Below, in pieces: positions 16,961 to 27,269 of a stretch of 64,000 nucleotides of DNA; the stretch's first letter is position 1, and the number at the start of each line of letters is the position of its first letter. The stretch is from assembly GCF_004340205.1 (NCBI RefSeq), contig NZ_SLWB01000013.1, positions 50,742-114,741 of the forward strand, read 5' to 3'. The notes below the pieces were generated by a model, which did not search any database, was not told where the DNA came from, and was given only the letters and a program-made list of their open reading frames with translations. The translations under genes and the position numbers were made by a program. The stretch is from Acetobacteroides hydrogenigenes (lineage in GTDB: Bacteria; Bacteroidota; Bacteroidia; Bacteroidales; ZOR0009).

Positions 16961-17098
16961 CTCCCCTCCTTTTCAAGGAGGGGTCGGCGGAGCCGGGGGT
17001 GGTTGTGGATGAATAATCACAATTAGGCTATTGCTGTAACTATTAAGCAGACATAACCACCCCGCCCTTCGGGCACCCCTCCTTAAAAAGGAGGGGAA
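16961..17098. repeat. Inverted repeat with CTCCCCTCCTTTT ends
   Basis: The ends CTCCCCTCCTTTTCAAGGAG (16961 on) and CACCCCTCCTTAAAAAGGAG (to 17098) are each hairpins, and the inner GGGTGGTT / AACCACCC pair is inverted. A MITE-like dispersed element without a gene; similar elements are frequent in Bacteroidetes. Confidence 0.75.
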
Positions 17099-17177
17099 TC
17101 GCGCTGATTGTACCTTATGCTAAACGAATAAACCCGTATACCAAACATTCAATGCTTACACCATATCAACGTTAAAC

Positions 17178-17214
17178 AAAAATCCCCCAAACGTACACGT
17201 CCGGGGGATTTCGA
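17178..17214 (-). terminator. Terminator of valS
   Basis: On the minus strand AAATCCCCC pairs with GGGGGATTT across 14 nt, followed by TTGTTT. Confidence 0.8.
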
Positions 17215-17234
17215 GTAGATATTAGTAAAATCGC

Positions 17235-19853
17235 TTACTTCAGCTGCGCGATTTGTGCTTCTAGTGCGGCAATCTTAGCCTCGGCATCGGCTTGCTTCTT
17301 GCGCTCGCCGTTTACCACCGCTTCGGGTGCGCTGTTCACGAACTTCTCGTTCGAGAGCTTCTTCATTACCGAATTAAGGAAGCCCTTGGTGTAGTCGAGC
17401 TCGGCGGTTAGCTTCTTTAGCTCCTCCTCCACGTCGAGCTTATCGCCTAGCGGCACAAAGAACTCGGTGGTCTTTACAAGGAACGACGATGCGCCATCAA
17501 CCTTAACGTCGGTAGCCTTTACCTCGGTTAGGTTGCCCAGCTTAACGATTAGGCTGATAACCGCAGGGTTCATCTCACCGTTGTAAAACAGTTCAAGGCT
17601 ATCCTTTTGTGGAATGTTCTTATCCTTGCGGATGGTACGCAGGTTGGCAATCACCTCCTTGGCAAATTCAACATCGGCAATTAGCTGCTCGTTGTACTCG
17701 CCAACGGTAGGCATCTGTGCCATCATGATGCTCTCGCCATCCTTACGCTCTGCCAGGTAATGCCAAATCTCCTCGGTGATGAACGGCATAAACGGATGAA
17801 GCAGCTTAAGCATCTTATCGAAGATCTCGAGCGTAGCCTCGTAGGTCTTTGCATCGATTGGCGAACCGTATGCTGGCTTAACCAGCTCCAGATACCAAGC
17901 CGAGAACTCGTCCCAGAATAGCTTGTACACCTGCATCAGCGCCTCAGAGATGCGGAAGCTGGCAAACTGCTCGTCGATCTCCTTGATGCTGCGGTTAAGC
18001 ATGCTGTTGAACCACTCTACGGTAACCTTTGCAGATTCTGGCTGAGCGATGTTGGCGTCTACATTCCATCCCTGTACAAGGCGGAACGCGTTCCATATCT
18101 TGTTTCCGAAGTTACGTCCTTGCTCTGGCATCGAATCGTCGTATGGCAGGTCGTTACCCGCTGGCGACGATAGCAGCATACCTAGGCGAACGCCATCGGC
18201 TCCATATTTTGCAATAAGATCGAGCGGATCGGGCGAGTTACCCAACGACTTCGACATCTTGCGGCCTAGCTTATCGCGAACGATACCGGTTAGGTACACG
18301 TTCTTGAATGGCATCTTACCCTCCCACTCGTAGCCTGCAATAATCATACGGGCTACCCAGAAGAATAGGATCTCTGGCGCGGTTACAAGGTCGTTGGTTG
18401 GGTAGTAGTACTTGATATCGGCATTCTCTGGATCGGTCAACCCGTCGAATACCGAAATTGGCCATAGCCATGACGAGAACCAGGTGTCGAGTACATCCTC
18501 GTCCTGACGAAGATCGGCCATGGTTAGGTTGGCGTTGCCACTCTTAGCCTTAGCCAGCTCTAATGCCTCAGCCTCAGTTTCAGCAACTACATATCCACCC
18601 TGTGGAAGGTAGTAGGCAGGAATACGGTGTCCCCACCAAAGCTGACGCGATACGCACCAGTCCTTCACGTTCTCCATCCAGTGGCGGTAGGTGTTCTTGA
18701 ACTTCGCAGGGTGAAGCACAATCTCGTCGTTCATTACGGCATCAAGTGCAGGCTTCGAAAGCTGCTCCATCTTTAGGAACCACTGCATCGAAAGCTTTGG
18801 CTCGATAACCGCATCGGTACGCTCGGAGTAGCCCACCTTGTTGGTGTAGTCCTCCACCTTCTCCATTAGTCCGGCAGCCTCTAGGTCGATGGAAATCTGC
18901 TTACGAACGTCGAAGCGATCCTGACCAACGTAAAGGATGCCCTTCTCGTTGATGGTTCCGTTATCGTTGAAGATATCAATAACCTCTAGGTTGAACTTCT
19001 CGCCCAGCATGTAGTCGTTTACGTCGTGTGCAGGCGTTACCTTAAGCGCACCTGTACCAAACTCCATATCTACATACTCGTCTTCGATGATGGGCACCGC
19101 ACGGTTTACCAGCGGAACAATCACCTTCTTACCCTTAAGCGAGGTAAAGCGAGGGTCGTTGGGGTTAACGCATACGGCGGTATCGCCAAGGATGGTCTCC
19201 GGACGGGTGGTTGCCACAACGATGTACTTATCCTCGCCCTCTACGAAGTAGCGTAGGTAGTACAGCTTGCTTTGAACCTCCTTGTAGATTACCTCCTCGT
19301 CGGATAGCGCGGTTTGCGCCGATGGGTCCCAGTTTACCATGCGAACGCCGCGGTAAATAAGCCCCTTATTATATAGGTCTACGAATACCTTTAGAACACT
19401 TTCCGAAAGTTTTGGGTCCATGGTAAAGCGGGTACGATCCCAATCGCACGATGCGCCCAGTTTCTTAAGCTGCTCGAGGATGATGCCCCCGTGCTTCTCC
19501 TTCCACTCCCAAGCATGCTCTAGGAACTTTTCGCGGGTAAGGCTCGACTTCTCGATGCCCTCTGCACGAAGCTTAGCCACCACCTTTGCCTCGGTTGCAA
19601 TAGAGGCATGGTCGGTTCCTGGAACCCAGCACGCGTTCTTGCCCATCATGCGGGCGCGACGGACCAGTACATCCTGAATGGTATTGTTAAGCATGTGCCC
19701 CATGTGCAGCACGCCGGTGACGTTTGGTGGAGGAATGACGACGGTGTAAGGCTCGCGCTCATCTGGAACCGAACGGAAGAAGCCCTTATCCATCCAGTAC
19801 CTGTACCATTTGTCCTCTGTCTCTACAGGATTGTACTTTGCTGGGATTTCCAT
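17235..19853 (-). CDS. valS: Valyl-tRNA synthetase
   Basis: 872 residues, class Ia synthetase. [13 protein letters not shown] carries the HIGH-type motif (residues 50-53), KMSKS is at 532-536 ([14 protein letters not shown]), the editing domain ([18 protein letters not shown]) is intact, and the last 65 residues form the tRNA-binding coiled coil ([18 protein letters not shown]...). It charges tRNA-Val and hydrolyses misacylated Thr-tRNA. It is a single gene with its own promoter element and terminator. No T-box or leader peptide is visible upstream. Confidence 0.97.
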   Translation of the reverse strand: MEIPAKYNPVETEDKWYRYWMDKGFFRSVPDEREPYTVVIPPPNVTGVLHMGHMLNNTIQDVLVRRARMMGKNACWVPGTDHASIATEAKVVAKLRAEGIEKSSLTREKFLEHAWEWKEKHGGIILEQLKKLGASCDWDRTRFTMDPKLSESVLKVFVDLYNKGLIYRGVRMVNWDPSAQTALSDEEVIYKEVQSKLYYLRYFVEGEDKYIVVATTRPETILGDTAVCVNPNDPRFTSLKGKKVIVPLVNRAVPIIEDEYVDMEFGTGALKVTPAHDVNDYMLGEKFNLEVIDIFNDNGTINEKGILYVGQDRFDVRKQISIDLEAAGLMEKVEDYTNKVGYSERTDAVIEPKLSMQWFLKMEQLSKPALDAVMNDEIVLHPAKFKNTYRHWMENVKDWCVSRQLWWGHRIPAYYLPQGGYVVAETEAEALELAKAKSGNANLTMADLRQDEDVLDTWFSSWLWPISVFDGLTDPENADIKYYYPTNDLVTAPEILFFWVARMIIAGYEWEGKMPFKNVYLTGIVRDKLGRKMSKSLGNSPDPLDLIAKYGADGVRLGMLLSSPAGNDLPYDDSMPEQGRNFGNKIWNAFRLVQGWNVDANIAQPESAKVTVEWFNSMLNRSIKEIDEQFASFRISEALMQVYKLFWDEFSAWYLELVKPAYGSPIDAKTYEATLEIFDKMLKLLHPFMPFITEEIWHYLAERKDGESIMMAQMPTVGEYNEQLIADVEFAKEVIANLRTIRKDKNIPQKDSLELFYNGEMNPAVISLIVKLGNLTEVKATDVKVDGASSFLVKTTEFFVPLGDKLDVEEELKKLTAELDYTKGFLNSVMKKLSNEKFVNSAPEAVVNGERKKQADAEAKIAALEAQIAQLK

Positions 19854-19891
19854 AAAACTTTAATTTTTCTCTTAAATTAATTGGCAAGCGG

Positions 19892-19899
19892 CAAATATA
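19892..19899 (-). promoter_or_regulatory. Promoter -7 element of valS
   Basis: TATATTTG on the minus strand, a full match to TAnnTTTG, 39 nt before the ATG. No good TTG is found at the expected distance. Confidence 0.55.
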
Positions 19900-20112
19900 G
19901 CAAAAATAGGGTTTTAACACAGCCACAATCTACCCCTTTGCCTATTGTTATAGATGATTAGCTGATGGAAGAGGAATTCATGATGATACAATAACAGAAG
20001 AGTTGCTAATTATTCTGATTAAAGGATTAGCGTGGTTTATCACGACCATCGACCATAATGCACAGCGGTCATAAAAACCCGCAGTTGCCCCAACGCTTAG
20101 TTTTATAATTAA

Positions 20113-21096
20113 CTAGTTAATTAGCGATACCCATTCCACTAAAGAATATATTAAAAGTACTTTTTTATGAAGTTCTATTCTAAATATTGAACCACCACCA
20201 TTAAGTTCTCCGTAATAGCAACCTGTATCAATGAAACCAATAGAGCCATTATGTAAAAGTAAACTCCAGCACTCTTTATCAGTGTTATTTTGATAATGCG
20301 TAAAAATTTGAAGTATACTGTCAAGGGATAGTTCGGGATCAACTAACGACCTATAGTTTTTTTTTAGTCGAATGGCTGCTAATTGTAAACCACCCATGAA
20401 TTCTGCCGTTCGTGTAGAAAAAGTGATTCCAAGAGGCCTCTCTTCCTTATAAGTTAAAACTTCGTTATGTCGATCTAGTTTTGACTTATCAAAGTAAGGA
20501 CTTCCTATGCTTTTCAATGCCAGAAGAACTAAACAGCAGTTAGCATTGCAATCCATATATGGACGCTTAAGATTGTAGCTATTTCTGTCACTTCTCATTG
20601 TCTTTCCCCTTTTGTACGATTCAAGATATTCTAAGGATTTTTTTGCCCATTCTTCGTAACATTCAATCAATAATTTTTCCAATTTAGAATCAGTAATGCG
20701 CATAAAAGCCCCCAAAATCCATCTTGAGGTTGAAGGCAATCCGAAATTCTCATCTGGTTTATACGTTTTTATCTGCTTGTTTCTCTTTTCGAGATATACT
20801 AGCATGGCATCATTTACTTTAGTTGGATTGCCCATTGAAACAGCATAATCACAAAGAAAATTTTCCTGCAAATAGGAAACATCAGCATCTAGAGTCATAG
20901 CGACCAAACTATCAGCAACAGGTTCATCAATAAAATAAACTGGGAATTTCACAGCAATTGCTAATGCAGAATCAACCCCTTTTACTCTTGCGATATTTAA
21001 TAACTCGTGAGTATGAAATATTTTCAAATTTTGAGCAATACAATTTTCAAATGCTAAAATGACTAGAAGCAATAAAAGAAACTTGTTTTTATTCAT
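20113..21096 (-). CDS. Hypothetical secreted protein, AT-rich gene
   Basis: 327 residues, not recognised. A signal peptide (MNKNKFLLLLLVILAFENC-IAQ) contains a Cys that could be a lipobox position, though the following IAQ also suits SPase I. The body is mostly helical with several Cys (MDCNANCCLVLLAL). It could be a helical-repeat protein with a role outside the membrane. Its base composition is clearly more AT-rich than the flanking valS and DUF4153 genes, which suggests later acquisition. It has no operon partner. Confidence 0.6.
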   Translation of the reverse strand: MNKNKFLLLLLVILAFENCIAQNLKIFHTHELLNIARVKGVDSALAIAVKFPVYFIDEPVADSLVAMTLDADVSYLQENFLCDYAVSMGNPTKVNDAMLVYLEKRNKQIKTYKPDENFGLPSTSRWILGAFMRITDSKLEKLLIECYEEWAKKSLEYLESYKRGKTMRSDRNSYNLKRPYMDCNANCCLVLLALKSIGSPYFDKSKLDRHNEVLTYKEERPLGITFSTRTAEFMGGLQLAAIRLKKNYRSLVDPELSLDSILQIFTHYQNNTDKECWSLLLHNGSIGFIDTGCYYGELNGGGSIFRIELHKKVLLIYSLVEWVSLIN

Positions 21097-21261
21097 AGAT
21101 GTCTATTTAGATTGGTATTTCAACAAATAGTTCAACTGTACTATCAATGTACTGTTCCTAAAGTATACAATTATTAACTTCATTCAAAATAAACCTATTT
21201 ACTGTTGGTTGTAAGGCTGTTTCAGAACAAAAAATCAGCCGCTTGTAGCAGCAATAAAAGG

Positions 21262-21297
21262 AGAAAAACAGTAGAGGCGTTGCACTGCAACGCCTCT
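21262..21297 (-). terminator. Terminator downstream of the DUF4153 gene
   Basis: AGAGGCGTTGCA (21273-21284) is the exact complement of 21286-21297; on the minus strand it is followed by ACTGTTTTTC. Confidence 0.6.
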
Positions 21298-21315
21298 TTC
21301 ATATAACAATGATCT

Positions 21316-21350
21316 CCGTGCAATCCGCGAAATCCATCCAATCCGTGATT
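21316..21350. repeat. Dispersed ATCCGTG-type repeat, copy 1
   Basis: A run of about 11-nt near-repeats (CCGTGCAATCC, GCGAAATCC, ATCCAATCCGTGATT). Nearly the same phrase recurs at 25842-25875, and part of it inverted at 23124-23145. A short intergenic repeat common in this phylum. Confidence 0.65.
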
Positions 21351-21364
21351 CCGACAATGTGAAG

Positions 21365-23044
21365 TTATCGCAACAGAATACCGTACAACTCAACGTCCTC
21401 CACCTTATATGGGTCTTCGCTAACGTTGTAGCGGTTTACTAAGGCTACCCCTCCGGGTATTTCTATCTGGTAGAGGAGTCGTTGCTGCTGTTCGGTTAGC
21501 TGCGTACCATCCTCCTGGGCATCGCGAAGGCTAACGCCTGCTTTGGCGAGCTGCGCCTTAAGCAGCGAGTCTTTATTGGCGGTAAAGACTACCTTACTGT
21601 TGTGGTAGATTTCCAACTTTACTCCATTGTCTTGGTAGTAATCCCCATTTTTGGAGTATGCTTTAAGGATTACCATAGTCCTATAGCCTTGAATATCTAA
21701 TGCGGACTTTGGGTTCACCAGCGAGCTTACCCGATAGCTACGATCGGATGATTCGTTAGCCATGGCGTAGTTTGCCGAGGTAATGATATCTTCGAGTTGG
21801 TACGTGTCCTTTACCCCTAGGTGCTTTGCGGTGTAATCCTTATCGGCGTTGTTGCTGATGTAGCGGAACGAAGAGGTTAGCGTGCCAATAACCTCTCGGT
21901 TTTGGGGCGTATTGGCAAGCGGCTTAAACCTTACCGAGCCATCGAGTTTGGTATAGCCTAGCGTAGCAAGTGCCTTCTCGAATCGGTGCTGCTGCGACTT
22001 TATGCCCAACGTTTTTGCCGACATAAATGGAATGTAGGTAAACGCAGATAGCACCACGATTACCCCAAGCGAGAGGTACAGGTAGCGGCCCAGCTTGTTG
22101 CTGATAAGCACCAGCGAGGTCACGGTTAAAAAGGCTCCGCCAATCAGCAGGTAGATGCGATCTTCGGTAAAGCCGTACTCGTTTACGCGGTATATCGTTC
22201 CAATCCAAAAGAGCACCAAGGCGGGCAGCACAAAGTACGAAAGGTTACGGTACAGCCATCCGAAGTAATCCTTCGACAGCAGGTACGAAACCATTTTGAG
22301 CAGGTAGGCGGCAATCCCGAATCCGAACACCATGTAGGCCACATTTCCCTTAGGCAGCTCCCACTGAAGCGCCACCTTAACGAAGTAGGCGTAGAATATC
22401 AGCATGTAGACAATAATGGCCGGCGTAAGGATGTAGTTAAAGAGTATCTCGGTAAACCTATTCTTAAGCGTAAGCCTTAGGCTATTGTCGTTGAAGGCGA
22501 GGAACAGGATTGGGAAAAACCCGAGCCAAATAAGCACTGCAATACTCTCGATATCCTTCCCGCTGCTTTGCAGGTCGAAAAGGTAGTGTAGGCTCAGCTT
22601 TACCGATACGGTTAGCAGGAATACCACCCCGGCTACGAAGCCAGCGAATAGTAGCGCAACAGCGTTGTTGAGCACGTTCTCGGCAAAGCGCTCGTTGTCG
22701 CGGTAAAGCGGAAACGAGAGGTACGCCAGCGTTACGCATCCCATCGCTACAACGTAGTAGCTGCCGCTGGGCTCGACGTTGAAAAGGACAAAAGCGGCCA
22801 GCGAAAGCAACGATACCGCATAGTACGCCCATCGACTCGGATGGTTAACGGTAAGCTTATTGGCGATGTTGGTTAGCAGAAAAAGCATCGGATAGTAGAA
22901 CGTTCGGTACTCTCCGTACCTCGTTGTGTAGATGCTTGTAATCCCAATTCCAACGGCTACTGCAGCCAGAATACACTCCATTGGATTTCCCTTCGCTGCA
23001 TTTACCAGCGCTTGGGCAACCTTTGCGATCCTTTGTTTCATCAT
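21365..23044 (-). CDS. DUF4153 multi-pass membrane protein
   Basis: 559 residues with about ten membrane segments in the first 360 residues and a soluble C-terminal domain of about 200 residues. The pattern (YILTPAIIVYMLIFYAYFVKVALQWELPKG; LVLFWIGTIYRVNEYGFTEDRIYLL) is that of DUF4153, an uncharacterised integral membrane family. The open frame extends to 23098; I choose ATG 23044 because MMKQRIAKV leads into the first conserved stretch and the earlier part looks like untranslated leader. Function unknown. Confidence 0.8.
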   Translation of the reverse strand: MMKQRIAKVAQALVNAAKGNPMECILAAVAVGIGITSIYTTRYGEYRTFYYPMLFLLTNIANKLTVNHPSRWAYYAVSLLSLAAFVLFNVEPSGSYYVVAMGCVTLAYLSFPLYRDNERFAENVLNNAVALLFAGFVAGVVFLLTVSVKLSLHYLFDLQSSGKDIESIAVLIWLGFFPILFLAFNDNSLRLTLKNRFTEILFNYILTPAIIVYMLIFYAYFVKVALQWELPKGNVAYMVFGFGIAAYLLKMVSYLLSKDYFGWLYRNLSYFVLPALVLFWIGTIYRVNEYGFTEDRIYLLIGGAFLTVTSLVLISNKLGRYLYLSLGVIVVLSAFTYIPFMSAKTLGIKSQQHRFEKALATLGYTKLDGSVRFKPLANTPQNREVIGTLTSSFRYISNNADKDYTAKHLGVKDTYQLEDIITSANYAMANESSDRSYRVSSLVNPKSALDIQGYRTMVILKAYSKNGDYYQDNGVKLEIYHNSKVVFTANKDSLLKAQLAKAGVSLRDAQEDGTQLTEQQQRLLYQIEIPGGVALVNRYNVSEDPYKVEDVELYGILLR

Positions 23045-23534
23045 AGTTGCTGATGTTTTTAGGTGAGAAACAACCGCTAAATATAGCTTTTTATGCATAA
23101 GCTTTTACGGCCATTGAAAGGCTGAATCACGGATTATTCGGATTTAGGGATTGTACGGAGGGGGTTATCCGCATCAAAATGGTTGTGCCCATAAGTGATA
23201 GCCTCCAATATGGGCTGGCTAACTACGCTTATACGTTTAATTGCGCTCTGGAAACCGCTCCTCGCATTTGAAGCTGCTTCTTTTGAAAAAAATTCGAATG
23301 CTTTAGGGAATGCCAAAATTTTGCATACTTTTAGTTTTGAATAACTATTAAATAGGCAATCCGAAATATCGTACTTCCTACATTCCAGAATGCTTCTGCT
23401 ATAGCTATTCGAAACATCAAACGTAATCTAATAAAGTATGCTTATGAAACCCGCATGACTAGCAGTCGCAAACAGGTATGAATAAAGCCTTGTTATGCGG
23501 GTAACATCTAACCTTTAAAAACAATTTTATTCAG
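23045..23534. other. Divergent intergenic region
   Basis: About 490 nt between the DUF4153 gene and the M28 peptidase gene. It holds an inverted fragment of the ATCCGTG repeat (23124-23145). A weak -7-like TAACCTTT lies near 23508-23515 ahead of the peptidase. I see no gene in it. Confidence 0.5.
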
Positions 23535-25067
23535 ATGAAAAAAAGAATAATCGTGGCTCTATGCAGCTTATTAGCCCTTTCAGCGCATTCACAATCCGTC
23601 CCACTTAAGCAGAAGGCATCGGCCGATAGCCTTAAAAAAACGCTAACATTTCTTGCATCCGACAGCCTAAAAGGGCGTGCATCAGGTAGCCCAGAGCAAG
23701 TGGTTGCCGCCAACTTTATCGCCAAGTCCTTTATGCGGTATGGGCTTGAGGGGGCATCCAACAAAAGCGACAATCCCTTTTACCACCCATTCTACCTAGT
23801 TAACTACAGATTTCCGACCGACTATAAGATTCTAATAAAAGAAGCTAACCATTCGATTTCGCCCTATACCGATATGCATATTGTATCGGCACAGAAAATA
23901 CACAACCAATGCTTCACCCCCTTTTTAGGGAATATCGACAGCATTAAAACAAATTTCCTAAAGGTTATTCCCTCTACCACACTCGATGATGGAATTGCCC
24001 AAGTAAGCAGAAGCATCAGCGAGCAACCTTCCATCAAAAGCTACATGCTAGTGCTGAGCAAGGAGCAGCAGAAAGCATACAATAAGGATCGGATGACCCT
24101 CCAATTCTCGCAAGGCGCATTGGTTAACGAAAAAGGCGACACACTACTGATGGGCTACTACAAAGAGACTATTCCGCTTAATAAGAATACGTGCTACACT
24201 CATGCTCTTTCATTCGTTAAAAGGAATCCGGGCATCACCCTATTTATCTCGAACGAGCAAGTGCTAAAAAGCCTGTTCAGCGATACAACTATTGCTATTG
24301 GCACAGCGAGCAATACTACCAAAGTTGGGAGGTCTATTGAAGTTAACGGGACAGCTGTTCCGGACAGGCTCCGCTTCCGCAAAGTGGCCAACGTTGTTGC
24401 CAAAATTGAGGGAACAAGCAAAAAGGATGAGGTAATCTTTGTGAGCGCCCATTTCGACCATATCGGAATTCTTCGTACGAAAAAGAATGAGGGCGCCAAG
24501 GCGGATACCATCTGCAATGGCGCCGACGACAACGGCTCCGGAACCTCGGCCATAATGGAGGTTGCCCGACTATTTGGCGAGGCCCAAAAGCAGGGATTTC
24601 GGCCACAACGAACCATTGTTTTTACGGCATTTTCAGGTGAAGAAGCAGGGCTACTTGGATCAAAAGCAATAATGGAACTCCCCATAGTACCGCTCGATAG
24701 AATTAAGGCTGACGTTAACCTCGATATGGTTGGCAGAACCGACTCGGAGCATACCGAATGGGACATGTACGCCTACACCATCCCTTTGGTAGACTCATTG
24801 GCATTACAAAAGAACATTGACATTGCTGCAAAATTGGCTAAAATTGACTTATCCGTAGAGTTTAATTCGCGCGATAAGGAGCTTTGGAGAAACGGTTCCG
24901 ACCATGCCTCGTTCACCGAAAAAAACATTCCTGCAGTTGCCATTACCACAGGCATGCATCCCGACTACCATCAGCCTTCTGACGAAGTCGATAAGATCAA
25001 CTTTAAGCGTTTGGAGCGCATAGCCACCTTTGCCTACTACCTTGTTTGGGAGCTGGCCAACCAGTAG
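23535..25067 (+). CDS. Secreted M28 family zinc metallopeptidase
   Basis: 510 residues with a signal peptide (MKKRIIVALCSLLALSAHS-QS). The M28 zinc ligands are visible in the C-terminal half: His in VSAHFDHIG, Asp in NGADDNGSGTSA, Glu pair in TAFSGEEAGLLGS, Asp in VNLDMVGR and His in GMHPDYHQPSDE. The family comprises aminopeptidases with two zinc ions. The first 280 residues are an N-terminal region with a protease-associated-like insertion. It is probably periplasmic, trimming peptides. Single gene with a strong terminator behind it. Confidence 0.92.
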   Translation: MKKRIIVALCSLLALSAHSQSVPLKQKASADSLKKTLTFLASDSLKGRASGSPEQVVAANFIAKSFMRYGLEGASNKSDNPFYHPFYLVNYRFPTDYKILIKEANHSISPYTDMHIVSAQKIHNQCFTPFLGNIDSIKTNFLKVIPSTTLDDGIAQVSRSISEQPSIKSYMLVLSKEQQKAYNKDRMTLQFSQGALVNEKGDTLLMGYYKETIPLNKNTCYTHALSFVKRNPGITLFISNEQVLKSLFSDTTIAIGTASNTTKVGRSIEVNGTAVPDRLRFRKVANVVAKIEGTSKKDEVIFVSAHFDHIGILRTKKNEGAKADTICNGADDNGSGTSAIMEVARLFGEAQKQGFRPQRTIVFTAFSGEEAGLLGSKAIMELPIVPLDRIKADVNLDMVGRTDSEHTEWDMYAYTIPLVDSLALQKNIDIAAKLAKIDLSVEFNSRDKELWRNGSDHASFTEKNIPAVAITTGMHPDYHQPSDEVDKINFKRLERIATFAYYLVWELANQ

Positions 25068-25115
25068 CGCCGCTAATCGGCCTTCAGCCGTAAATGTATA
25101 CGGGCTAAGTTCCCG

Positions 25116-25150
25116 AAAAAAAAAGCGTAGGCACTGCCTACGCTTTTTTT
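25116..25150. terminator. Bidirectional terminator between M28 peptidase and osmC
   Basis: A 16-bp near-perfect stem, AAAAAAGCGTAGGCA / TGCCTACGCTTTTTT, at 25117-25150. Confidence 0.88.
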
Positions 25151-25168
25151 AAATATCTAACCCTAAAC

Positions 25169-25606
25169 TTACTTAATAAATTTTGCCTCGAGGGTAATTG
25201 GCACTGCGCTCAACGCTCTAGAGATGGGGCAACCCGCCTTAGCTGCGTTTGCCAGCTCTACGAACTTCTCCTCGCTCATGCCCGAAACCTTTCCGGTAAG
25301 CTTTAGGGTAATTCCGGTTATGCTAAAGCCGCCCTCTCCCTGATCTAAGCTAACAACCGCATCGGTTACCAGCTCGTCGGCAGTAAACCCGGCACCCGCA
25401 ATCTGAAAGCTTAGGGCCATGGTAAAGCAGCCCGCATGTGCTGCAGCAATTAGCTCCTCGGGGTTGGTTCCCGATTTACCCTCTTCATCCTTAAAGCGTG
25501 CCGCGAAGCCGTAAGGGGTGTTACTTAAGACTCCACTTGTAGAGGTTAATGCGCCTTTACCTTCTAATCCGTTGCCATTCCATTTGGCGGTTGCTTTACG
25601 TTTCAT
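25169..25606 (-). CDS. osmC: OsmC-type peroxiredoxin
   Basis: 145 residues, the family length when started at ATG 25606 (MKRKATAKWNGNG); the frame runs 37 codons further but that part is unlike any OsmC. The two active-site cysteines are Cys60 (AAHAGCFTMALS) and Cys126 (AKAGCPISRAL). OsmC reduces organic hydroperoxides, using thiols. This is consistent with an anaerobe that must survive oxygen exposure, together with fprA at 56 kb. Confidence 0.93.
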   Translation of the reverse strand: MKRKATAKWNGNGLEGKGALTSTSGVLSNTPYGFAARFKDEEGKSGTNPEELIAAAHAGCFTMALSFQIAGAGFTADELVTDAVVSLDQGEGGFSITGITLKLTGKVSGMSEEKFVELANAAKAGCPISRALSAVPITLEAKFIK

Positions 25607-25841
25607 TCTTTTGAGTTTTTTAATTGTTTCATTATGTAGAAATACTACAATAGCTTTCTGTTTTACGACCTGTTCATCAGGTGCAGTATATAAACAATGG
25701 TACAAAAAAAAGTTCAATTGAAAGACCTTGGAGTAAACAAGATTCGGGCTTAACGATTAGTATTTAACAGAAAAAAAATGTTTTTTCGCCTTCTTAGCCG
25801 GCTACGCTGAGCCAAAGCTGCGATTAATGGCGGCTCTACTT

Positions 25842-25875
25842 CCGTGCAATCCGCATAATCCATCTAATCCGTGAT
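25842..25875. repeat. Dispersed ATCCGTG-type repeat, copy 2
   Basis: Closely matches 21316-21350 (CCGTGCAATCCGCATAATCC, then ATCTAATCCGTGAT). Confidence 0.65.
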
Positions 25876-25992
25876 CAAAAAAAGGAGCACCAACCTCCGT
25901 TGGCGCCCCTTCGTACTATTTGCTCCTACCCGTTGTAGGAACCGTTTCTTTGAAAGATTACGATTCGAAATTATTGCTTCTGCAAAAAAAGG

Positions 25993-26721
25993 CTACGCCT
26001 TTGGGGCGTCTTCCTTGTTGGCTTCGTTCTTCGTCTTGGCCTCGTTCTGCTCAAACTTGATGTTGAAGGCCTCGATCTTCTGGCAAAGGGCCACCCACTT
26101 GGGGTCGTTTGCATCCATCATCACCTCCACGTAAACCATGAGCTTGCGCAGGTCGGCCTCGAACTCCCTACGGGCCACCGAAGCCGAGTCGTAGGCCGCA
26201 AGGGCAGCCTTATCCTCCACGCCAAGCGTATAGGTGTCGTCGAATTTCTTGGCGGCATTCACGAGCTTGGCCATCTTCGGTTCCTGCTTTAGGGTAGCAA
26301 TGTCGGCTGCGTTCTCGGGCTTCTGCATCTCCAAAATAAACTTGGAGAGCTGTGCCGTCTCCTTAACGTACGACAAGTCGAGAAACTCGGCTCCGTACTG
26401 CTCGAAGAGCACGTTTAGCCGCTGCGCAGCGGCAGCCTCGGCAGGCACCTCGGAGTACATTAAGCCCTGTACAACGGTACGGAAAATACGGTAGGCGCTA
26501 TCGCGCTGTGCATCGAGGCTAAACAGCAGCTCGGTGTACGCATTCTTACGCGCCTTCATGTACCCCTGCACCATGAGGGTGTACGATTCCTTCACCCTAA
26601 TAAAAGGCTTGGCGGTTAGCAATTCGGGTATCTCGGAGGTTTCGAAATAACCGATAATCTCCTTACCGTATCCAACGAGTGAATCGATAAGTCTCTTTGA
26701 TAATGCTATAATCATTTTCAT
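25993..26721 (-). CDS. DUF6261 family protein
   Basis: 242 residues, mostly alpha-helical, no signal peptide or membrane segment. The central part (QRDSAYRIFRTVVQGLMYSEVP, RLNVLFEQYG, LSYVKETAQLSKFILEM) fits DUF6261, a Bacteroidetes-restricted family of unknown function that often has many paralogs per genome. The C-terminus is a charged Glu/Lys/Asn tail. Array B lies directly upstream, so its promoter must sit between 26722 and 26800 or inside the array. The family assignment is from memory of the pattern. Confidence 0.7.
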   Translation of the reverse strand: MKMIIALSKRLIDSLVGYGKEIIGYFETSEIPELLTAKPFIRVKESYTLMVQGYMKARKNAYTELLFSLDAQRDSAYRIFRTVVQGLMYSEVPAEAAAAQRLNVLFEQYGAEFLDLSYVKETAQLSKFILEMQKPENAADIATLKQEPKMAKLVNAAKKFDDTYTLGVEDKAALAAYDSASVARREFEADLRKLMVYVEVMMDANDPKWVALCQKIEAFNIKFEQNEAKTKNEANKEDAPKA

Positions 26722-26800
26722 TGTACTGAATTTTTATTTATTGAAAGGCAGCTGCTCTCTAGTACAATCAAAAAAATTCAGGTCGGCAATCGATTCGTAT

Positions 26801-27059
26801 CCGTCGTTTTGCTCCCAGCCAAGCTGTACGTTTAACGACGGCGGAGTTTTGCTCCCAGCCGAGCTGCGCGATCAACGACGGCGGAGTTTTACTTCCAACC
26901 GAGCTGCGCGATCAACGACGACGGAGTTTTGCTCCCAGCCAAGCTGCGCGATCAACGACGGCGGAGTTTTGCTCCCAGCCAAGCTGTGCGATCAACGACG
27001 GCGGAGTTTTGCTCCCAGCCAAGCTGTGCAATCAACGACGGCGGAGTTTTGCTCCCAGC
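26801..27059. repeat. Tandem array B: 6.5 units of exactly 40 nt
   Basis: Units start at 26801, 26841, 26881, 26921, 26961, 27001 and 27041 (partial). The core GGAGTTTTGCTCCCAGC can form a GGAG-TTTTG-CTCC hairpin; the rest reads CAAGCTGCGCGATCAACGAC. Identity between units is high. 40 is not a multiple of 3, so the open frames seen here are not evidence of coding. There are no variable spacers, so this is not a CRISPR. It lies between the divergent DUF6261 gene and the barrel pseudogene. Confidence 0.9.
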
Positions 27060-27269
27060 AACCGATGCCAACCATTTTTGCCCATCTTTCAAAGAACCTG
27101 CCCCTAAATTAGCTTAAATTCTGTTTCGAACAAATATTTCGGGTTAATGAGCTGCTTTTTCACACCGCCTTCCTTCTTTTAGGATAGAAATGATTCTCAA
27201 GCCAATGCCGCAAACAATGCTCTACTAAAACTCGTAAAAAGGATTGTTACGTAACAAATAAGCGAAGTC

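Noticed and set aside
19854..20112. T-box or Val-codon leader ahead of valS
   Set aside because: No T-box sequence (TGGNACCGCG-like) and no short ORF with a Val run; only a -7 element is visible.
26801..27059. CRISPR array
   Set aside because: The 40-nt units follow one another without unique spacers, and no cas genes are in the window. The same applies to the 41-nt array at 38.0-38.4 kb.
26741..27117. Repetitive protein read from the 40-nt array
   Set aside because: A 40-nt period changes frame each unit, so the apparent 40-residue repeats in two overlapping frames are by-products of an unbroken repeat; no start signal or family match.
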